Positions 23,938 through 28,084 of a DNA stretch of 28,084 nucleotides are shown in pieces. The position numbers were made by a program, and so were the translations under genes. The notes beneath the pieces were generated by a model. It did no database searches and had not been told where the DNA came from. It worked only from the letters and a program-made list of their open reading frames with translations. The stretch comes from Candidatus Bipolaricaulota bacterium (GTDB taxonomy: Bacteria; Bipolaricaulota; Bipolaricaulia; RBG-16-55-9; DRXL01). Location of the stretch: the NCBI GenBank assembly GCA_026414955.1, contig JAOAIA010000011.1, forward strand, positions 1-28,084, read 5' to 3'. Each line of letters opens with the position of its first letter. Position 1 is the stretch's first letter.

Positions 23938-24253
23938 GGCTCTCTCCTTTGGCGAAAGTCTCTCCATCGTTGGGGATCAGGCTCATAGACGGTGATTACG
24001 ATCAGGGTCTTCTCTTCTCCGGTACAGGCGCACAGACGACATGCAAGGGCCGTCCCTGCCGCGTGCGGCCATAGACCAAGCAACTTGGATAGGGCCGATC
24101 CTCCGGATATTCCTCGATGATCTCGCCACGCTGGAGCGCCTGGCGCACCTCTCGCGGATGGATCACGCCGAACTCCTCGTAGAGCATCTCTTCGAGGGCA
24201 TGGCTGCTGAACTTGAGGCGTTTGAGGCATCGGCGGATCACCTCGATATCCAT
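23934..24253 (-). pseudogene. DUF4258 protein (putative toxin), frameshifted
   Basis: The first 75 residues (FSSHALEEMLYEEFGV, HPREVRQALQRGEIIEEYPED, GRPLHVVCA) read as a DUF4258 protein, a small fold related to the MqsR/RelE-type toxin partners of YgiT proteins. The frame then shifts near 24020-24031 and runs to an early stop. The next frame continues the family's C-terminus, EEKTLIVITVYEPDPQRW, and ends in a TGA that overlaps the ATG of the zinc-finger gene. The span is 320 bases, one short of a whole number of codons; one added base would give 106 residues. It has a strong promoter and no ribosome site. Either the gene is broken or the assembly has an indel. Confidence 0.75.
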
Positions 24254-24260
24254 TGCTTTC

Positions 24261-24289
24261 AGTATAGCCCTTCAGTCTCTGCGGGTCAA
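24261..24289 (-). promoter_or_regulatory. Promoter of the DUF4258/YgiT pair, probably leaderless
   Basis: Minus strand: TTGACC (24284-24289), 17-base spacer, TATACT (24261-24266). Only GAAAGCA separates the -10 box from the ATG at 24253, so +1 would fall at or next to the start codon. The -35 box adjoins repeat copy 4. Confidence 0.75.
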
Positions 24290-24293
24290 GAGA

Positions 24294-24382
24294 TTGAATC
24301 ACGGAAAGCACCGAAGGGCCACGGAAGGCACAGAAAAAATCTTCGGTGCGCTCCGTGCGCTTCCGTGCCTTCCGTGATTCAA
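24294..24382. repeat. Family I palindromic repeat, copy 4 (89 bp, full length)
   Basis: Same 89-base length and ends as copy 3, one base different. Together the two copies flank the DUF4258/YgiT pair in direct orientation. Its promoter-side flank TCAAGAGATTGAATC is shared with copy 2. Confidence 0.9.
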
Positions 24383-24404
24383 ATAGCGCCCCCCAAAAAC
24401 AAGC

Positions 24405-24432
24405 GCCCCCGCGGGATCGCTCCCACGAGGGC
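24405..24432 (-). terminator. Family II hairpin terminator after the RTX gene
   Basis: Message strand: GCCCTCGTGGGA - loop GCGA - TCCCGCGGGGGC, 12 pairs counting G-U, then GCTTGTTTTTG. The loop is of the stable GNRA type. It is close kin to the hairpins at 25627 and 26355. Confidence 0.75.
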
Positions 24433-24458
24433 GTGCCGTTCCCATTCTTAGCTTGATT

Positions 24459-25496
24459 TTAAGGGTTGATCCTTTCGCATCCGCTGTTGCCAGGATTGTT
24501 GGGCCTCAGAATCGTCCTGTCAGGAGCTTGAGCGTTCACGTTGCCGTTGAGATTGACCGTGTCATTCCCTGCCCCACAGGAGATGATCTCTACCCCGCTG
24601 AACTCCGAGAGCGTGATTATATCATCGCCGTTATCCCCATAGATGACATCAGTCGTTTCGTCATCTATGAGGGAAATCAGATCATTGCCCTCGCCTCCAG
24701 AGAGCACGTCTTTGCCCAAGCCGTCAACTATTCTGTCATCCCCAGCATCACCGGAGAGCGTATCGTGGCCCTCACCGCCGTTGAGGCTGTCGTTACCTAA
24801 GCCACCCGCTAAGACGTCGTTCCCCATGCCCCCTTCCAATGAGTCGTCATCTTCACCACCGAGAAGATGGTCTTGCCCTAACTCGCCTATCAGCGTGTCT
24901 TTGCCCAAACCGCCGCTGAGACGATCATCGCCATCGCCGCCGTTGAGCATGTCATCGCCGGCCTCGCCACTGAGGCTATCATCTCCCAGCCCGCCGAAGA
25001 GTTGATCAGTGCCCTCGCCACCGTTGAGGGTGTCATTGTGTATCCCGCCGTTTAAGACGTCGTTGCCCTTCTCTCCCCAGAGCGAATCGGCTCCGTCACC
25101 GCCATCGAGCTTGTCGGCGCCATCACCACCAAAGAGCAGATCGTTCCCCACGAACCCTTTGAGCCAGTCGTCGCCCGCACCACCGAGGAGCGTATCGTGA
25201 CCTAAGCCGCCCTCGAGCGTGTCGTTGCCCGTCCCGCCCTCGAGCTTATCATCGCCGGACTCTCCCCAGATCATATCGTTATCTGCATCACCAAAAAGCT
25301 GGTCACCACTGCCAGCGCCGTAGATCGTATCGTTTCCGGCCAAGCCCCGGATAGTATCGGGGTCGCTCGTGCCGATGAGGGTATCGTCTCCTCTGGTCCC
25401 CTGAATAGTAGCTCCTAAGACCACCCACACGACTCCTGCTAAGAGCAGCAAAGCTCCTAGGATCATCTCGCTTCGCAGCCGGCGTATATATCGCAT
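24459..25496 (-). CDS. RTX calcium-binding repeat protein (no passenger domain)
   Basis: A 345-residue exported protein. A basic N-terminus and a hydrophobic segment (MILGALLLLAGVVWVVLG) form a signal peptide or anchor. About 26 consecutive nonapeptides of the GGxGxDxLx type follow (from LIGTSDPDT near residue 40 to LSGGEGNDL near 273), the calcium-binding parallel beta-roll of haemolysin-type repeats. A short non-repeat tail contains one Cys (SGCERINP). There is no adhesin, protease or lipase domain, and no type I secretion genes are near. The N-terminal hydrophobic segment is unlike ordinary type I RTX substrates and suggests Sec export. Function unknown; calcium-dependent surface polymer or spacer is an inference. 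Confidence 0.9.
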   Translation of the reverse strand: MRYIRRLRSEMILGALLLLAGVVWVVLGATIQGTRGDDTLIGTSDPDTIRGLAGNDTIYGAGSGDQLFGDADNDMIWGESGDDKLEGGTGNDTLEGGLGHDTLLGGAGDDWLKGFVGNDLLFGGDGADKLDGGDGADSLWGEKGNDVLNGGIHNDTLNGGEGTDQLFGGLGDDSLSGEAGDDMLNGGDGDDRLSGGLGKDTLIGELGQDHLLGGEDDDSLEGGMGNDVLAGGLGNDSLNGGEGHDTLSGDAGDDRIVDGLGKDVLSGGEGNDLISLIDDETTDVIYGDNGDDIITLSEFSGVEIISCGAGNDTVNLNGNVNAQAPDRTILRPNNPGNSGCERINP

Positions 25497-25530
25497 GTGA
25501 CGCCTCCTTTAGTGATAAAAGCTACAGGCT

Positions 25531-25560
25531 AGTATAGGGCTTCTACAGAGAGCGAGCCAA
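25531..25560 (-). promoter_or_regulatory. Promoter of the RTX gene
   Basis: Minus strand: TTGGCT (25555-25560), 18-base spacer, TATACT (25531-25536), a leader of about 28 bases, AAAGGAGG, then ATG at 25496. No family I repeat lies here, unlike the promoters of its neighbours. Confidence 0.6.
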
Positions 25561-25626
25561 GGACGTAGAGGGACTTGAGGGCGTCCCCCTTGTCCATACG
25601 GAAATGCGCACTAGCCCCAAGAACAA

Positions 25627-25656
25627 GCGTCCCGTGGGAGCGCTCCCACGGGACGC
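25627..25656 (-). terminator. Family II hairpin terminator after the coiled-coil gene (perfect palindrome)
   Basis: Thirty bases, perfectly self-complementary; the half site is GCGTCCCGTGGGAGC. It begins seven bases after the stop codon and is followed by TTGTTCTTGG on the message strand. Compared with the copy at 26355, one stem pair is T-A where that copy has C-G. Confidence 0.8.
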
Positions 25657-25663
25657 GCACGGG

Positions 25664-26230
25664 TTAGCGCATCAGGGCTGCGACCTTCTTCTCCAGCTCA
25701 TGGACTTGCTCGCGTAGCCGATCATAGTCCTCCTGCCGTACCAGCGCGCTGTGGATCTTGGTCAGATCGAGCACCACTTCGTCGATGCGGTTGCTGAGCC
25801 GCGTGTCGAGCTGATCGATGCGGGCGTTGGTCTGATCCAAGCGGGCATTGAGCTGGTCGATGCGCTCGGTGTTCTTGGCGATCTCGGCTCGTAGCTCCGT
25901 GCGGGGGCTCATGATCAGCTCGACCAGCTCCCGCCGTAGCTCGTCCATCCGTTTCAGAAGGTCCTGGTGCACTGCGTCGATGCGCGCATTGGTCTGGCCT
26001 AGCTGCTCCAGAAGCTCACTGCGCACCGCGTCGATGCGGGCGTTAGTCTGGTCAATGCGCGCATTGGTCTGATCAAGGCGCTGATCGAGTCGCACGATAT
26101 GGTCATTGAGGTCGCTCACACGCTGGGAAAGCTCTTCCAGGCGCCCCTCCATGCGATCCATGCGGGCACCAAGTTTCTCTAACTCCGGCAGGAGCGCCTT
26201 CTTGACCGCTTCGGCGATGCTCTTGATCAT
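25664..26230 (-). CDS. Coiled-coil protein with QTNARID heptads
   Basis: A 188-residue protein that is almost entirely coiled coil. The heptad-like unit QTNARID occurs four times within longer stretches such as RLDQTNARIDQ, and LxxRxDxL/I heptads run from about residue 20 to the C-terminus (LEKKVAALMR). No signal peptide, membrane segment or enzymatic motif. Similar small coiled-coil proteins are common in cyanobacteria and other environmental bacteria, with no settled function. The 21-base DNA repeats behind the heptads could change copy number. The -10 box is only nine bases from the ATG and there is no ribosome site. Confidence 0.8.
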   Translation of the reverse strand: MIKSIAEAVKKALLPELEKLGARMDRMEGRLEELSQRVSDLNDHIVRLDQRLDQTNARIDQTNARIDAVRSELLEQLGQTNARIDAVHQDLLKRMDELRRELVELIMSPRTELRAEIAKNTERIDQLNARLDQTNARIDQLDTRLSNRIDEVVLDLTKIHSALVRQEDYDRLREQVHELEKKVAALMR

Positions 26231-26239
26231 GGTGGTTTT

Positions 26240-26268
26240 ATCCTACCGTGTCGGATCCAGCGGTGCAA
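26240..26268 (-). promoter_or_regulatory. Promoter of the coiled-coil gene, probably leaderless
   Basis: Minus strand: TTGCAC (26263-26268), 17-base spacer, TAGGAT (26240-26245), then AAAACCACC and the ATG at 26230. The -35 box is a few bases from family I repeat copy 5. Confidence 0.6.
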
Positions 26269-26273
26269 GCCTT

Positions 26274-26313
26274 GTGTCACGGAAGTAAGGAAGATACGCC
26301 TTCCGCGATTCAG
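26274..26313. repeat. Family I palindromic repeat, copy 5 (short)
   Basis: Plus strand: GTCACGGAAGTAAGGAAG .. CGCCTTCCGCGATTCAG. It keeps both conserved ends but only about 40 bases in all. It is followed on the plus strand by CCTTTCCCC..AAGGGGTTAGG, a short relative of the GACCTAACCCC repeat seen at 8325. Confidence 0.65.
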
Positions 26314-26354
26314 CCTTTCCCCTGGATGGAAAAGGGGTTAGGTCAAAAACGCAA

Positions 26355-26384
26355 GCGCCCCGCGGGATCGCTCCCACGGGGCGC
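26355..26384 (-). terminator. Family II hairpin terminator after the large surface protein gene
   Basis: Message strand: GCGCCCCGTGGGA - loop GCGA - TCCCGCGGGGCGC, 13 pairs with one G-U, then TTGCGTTTTTG. It lies 24 bases past the stop codon. Confidence 0.8.
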
Positions 26385-26408
26385 ACAATTTCGCTCTATT
26401 GATAGCGA

Positions 26409-28084
26409 CTATCTCAGCACGACGAGCTTCTGGAGCTTGCTGGTTACGGTCTGGCCGTCGGCACCCTGTACCGTCACGACGTAGAGATAGACGCCGTTAG
26501 CCAGCTCACTCGCCGCCGAGAAGGGCACGACGTTGCCCTGCGCCGTCGCGTGGAAGACGAGCTTGCCCGTCAGGCTGAAGACCTGAACGGTCGTCTGGGC
26601 AACGCCCACGCCCTCGACCACGAAGTACGCTCCGCGGGAGCGCACTGGCTGCTGGCTGAGCGTGACGCTCTTGACGGCCAGCGCCACCGGCGCGCCGAGC
26701 ACCTCGACGGTCATCGGGGCCAGCTCAGCTTCCAAGCTGGGCACCGCGGCCTTGGCTCGACCGGCAATCGTGTAGACGCCGGGCTGAGTGTTGGCCGGGA
26801 CGGTCACTTCGTAGCGCAGCGAGACGGTGCCCTTGGCGGTGAGCCAGAGCCACTTGTTCTCGCTGGCCTTGAAGTAGGCCCCATTGGTTTGAAGGGGGCG
26901 CACCGACCAGCCCGCCGGGACGCTCTGCGCAATCAACAGCCCATTGATGCCGTCCTTGGCCTCGAGAGAGACCGTGACGGTGAAGGACTCGCCGGGGCGA
27001 ACGGTGCGAGCGGAAGCCCCGAGCGTGGCGAAGCCCGTAGGGGCGAACGGCCGTTCGCCCCTACCTAAAGACGTTACTTGGCCGCCCAACGGGACGGTCA
27101 ACTGGCTCTGCCTGACCCACAGATCAATGAGCTGGATGATCTGGGTGTCGCTGATCGTCATCGGGGGCACGCAGCCGGGCACCGCACCGGCCCGGACCCA
27201 CAGGTCGATGGCCGTGATGATCTCGGCGTCATCGAGCTTGCTGTTCCTGGGGTTGTTGTCCAGGGCGAACGGCAAGCACGCCGCCACGCCAGCGACGGTG
27301 ACGTTCACGGTCTTGGAGCTATCCTCCACGGACACTGTGATCGTATAGGCGCCGGAGGTCTGGAAGACGAAGCTGAAGGCATCCTGCCTGGAGCCTTGCG
27401 GGTTGACCGTGATCTGGCGGCTGAACTGGTTGACGACGTTGCCCAAGCCGTCCTTGATCACGACCGTCACTTCCTGCACGCCCTCTTCCAGCCCCTGGTT
27501 CTTGATGACGTAGTTGAACGTGACTGTATCGCCGACGGTAACGTCGGTCTTATCCGCCGTCAGAGACTCGACGACGAAATCGGTCTCCGGTGGGATAGCC
27601 GGCTCGCCCAGGAACGGCCGATACTTGACCTTCTGGCTGACCTTATCGCCGATGCCGCCGGGGTTATCAGCAGCCTTGGGGCCAGAAGGCTCGCCCCACC
27701 AGTTGTTGGTGGCATCGAACTCCTCGCCTGGGGCAAGCGCCGACGCGTCCACGCCGAAGGTCTCGTTGCGTGCGATGTTGTTGTTATTGGCCTTGCTCTC
27801 GCGGGCCTTGCGCACCTCGATGCCCACGGCGTTGTTGCGGATGTTGTTCTTAGTGATGCTCACGCCGGAGCTGTTGAGCAAGATGCCCGTGCCGATGCCA
27901 TTGGCACCACGGATCTGGTTCTCTTCGATCGTGATGCCTGAGCCGCGCTGGATGACCTCGACGGAGATGCCGATGCCATTGCCGGAGAGCTTGCTGCCCT
28001 TCACTAAGGCGGTGATAATGTCCCGGCCAGCGAAGAGCGCGATGCCCTCCTTGGCGTTGTTGTTCGCCGTGACGTTCTCGATCG
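26409..28084 (-). CDS. Large surface/secreted protein: beta-helix, CARDB, dockerin-like and C-terminal sorting-type domains (5' partial)
   Basis: The frame is open past the window edge; 557 residues are visible and the true start is outside (a GTG at 28004 is internal). Order: beta-helix coils (IENVTANNNAKEGIALFAGR, IGTGILLNSSGVSITKNNIR) capped by DATNNWWGEPSGPK; a CARDB adhesion domain (DFVVESLTADKTDVTVGDTV..); a dockerin-like domain with two near-identical motifs (DDAEIITAIDLWVR and SDTQIIQLIDLWVR) and two cysteines; a linker GRGERPFAPTG encoded by a palindromic repeat; an Ig-like domain (RPGESFTVTVSLEAKDGING..PAGWSV); and a C-terminal domain ending ELANGVYLYVVTVQG..KLVVLR, like type IX or FlgD-type sorting domains. 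Probably an extracellular polysaccharide-binding or adhesion protein. Confidence 0.88.
   Translation of the reverse strand, partial: IENVTANNNAKEGIALFAGRDIITALVKGSKLSGNGIGISVEVIQRGSGITIEENQIRGANGIGTGILLNSSGVSITKNNIRNNAVGIEVRKARESKANNNNIARNETFGVDASALAPGEEFDATNNWWGEPSGPKAADNPGGIGDKVSQKVKYRPFLGEPAIPPETDFVVESLTADKTDVTVGDTVTFNYVIKNQGLEEGVQEVTVVIKDGLGNVVNQFSRQITVNPQGSRQDAFSFVFQTSGAYTITVSVEDSSKTVNVTVAGVAACLPFALDNNPRNSKLDDAEIITAIDLWVRAGAVPGCVPPMTISDTQIIQLIDLWVRQSQLTVPLGGQVTSLGRGERPFAPTGFATLGASARTVRPGESFTVTVSLEAKDGINGLLIAQSVPAGWSVRPLQTNGAYFKASENKWLWLTAKGTVSLRYEVTVPANTQPGVYTIAGRAKAAVPSLEAELAPMTVEVLGAPVALAVKSVTLSQQPVRSRGAYFVVEGVGVAQTTVQVFSLTGKLVFHATAQGNVVPFSAASELANGVYLYVVTVQGADGQTVTSKLQKLVVLR
27037..27064. 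repeat. 28-bp perfect palindrome inside a coding sequence
   Basis: The half site GTAGGGGCGAACGG is followed by its exact reverse complement. It is read in frame within the surface-protein gene as RGERPFAP, in the linker after the dockerin-like domain. The GTAGGGGCG..CGCCCCTAC style is known as a dispersed intergenic repeat in several bacterial phyla. Confidence 0.9.

Noticed and set aside
23938..23967. Longer N-terminus for the YgiT-type protein
   Set aside because: The ATG at 23937 overlaps the upstream stop, has AAAGGAGAGAG, and places the first CxxC at the normal position.
24700..25400. Regular 27-base periodicity that could look like a CRISPR or satellite array
   Set aside because: It is the coding sequence of RTX nonapeptides; units vary at most positions and there are no unique spacers.
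25561..25620. Imperfect inverted repeat GGGACTTGAGGG..CCCCCTTGTCC ahead of the RTX promoter as a family I copy
   Set aside because: It lacks the CACGGAA/TTCCGTG core and pairs poorly; possibly another degenerate repeat, but not supportable.
27078..27941. Long open frame (287 codons) on the plus strand across the large surface protein gene
   Set aside because: It is antisense to a gene with clear domains; the translation is of low complexity (His/Asp/Arg-rich) and shows no family motif. High G+C makes such mirror frames common.

Overview
The window carries 28 protein-coding loci, two of them broken and two cut by the window edges. It has no rRNA, recognisable tRNA, CRISPR array or transposase, and no stretch over about 230 bases lacks a gene. 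G+C looks moderately high (high 50s by eye). The gene set is bacterial: primase DnaG, a primary sigma factor, MiaA, CoaBC, a U-type Fe-S scaffold and 2-oxoacid dehydrogenase E2/E3. The secreted proteins (RTX repeats, parallel beta-helices, a C-terminal domain like type IX or FlgD sorting domains) suggest an uncultured, probably diderm, environmental bacterium. The duplicated dockerin-like domain shared by two secreted proteins reminds me of Bipolaricaulota (OP1/Acetothermia), but that is a low-confidence guess from memory.

Region 1 (1-6148, + strand) is one tightly packed transcription unit: gap (5' cut off), a four-helix membrane protein, comF, an MBL-fold hydrolase, dnaG, rpoD and miaA. Adjacent genes overlap or lie within about 15 bases. 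dnaG-rpoD is the core of the classical macromolecular-synthesis operon, here without rpsU. A strong inverted repeat overlapping both convergent gene ends (6133-6177) closes the unit.

Region 2 (6159-10152, - strand) holds a CDP-alcohol phosphatidyltransferase-coaBC pair, an IscU-like scaffold with a two-domain rhodanese upstream, and an SDR oxidoreductase lacking the usual Tyr/Lys. An EamA transporter (+) diverges from the SDR and converges on a secreted esterase.

Region 3 (11097-20858, - strand) holds a heterodimeric ABC exporter coupled to the esterase, two small orphan genes, and E3 - S9 peptidase - E2. No E1 gene is present.

Region 4 (20937-28084, - strand) is an accessory, repeat-rich surface-protein region. 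It contains an internally deleted Uma2 remnant, a 736-residue beta-helix protein, a DUF4258/YgiT-type toxin-antitoxin-like pair whose first gene is frameshifted, an all-RTX protein, a coiled-coil protein and a large partial beta-helix/CARDB protein.

The most interesting signal is in the intergenic DNA. One palindromic repeat family (core GAATCACGGAA..TTCCGTGATTC) occurs five times. Every time, its promoter-proximal edge lies next to the -35 box of a well-formed sigma70-type promoter for the next gene. A second family of covarying hairpins ends three successive genes. Several promoters place the -10 box only 7-12 bases before an ATG that lacks a Shine-Dalgarno sequence, suggesting leaderless or nearly leaderless mRNAs. 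Palindromic repeats have also entered reading frames (metallohydrolase C-terminus, ABC subunit C-terminus, a surface-protein linker).
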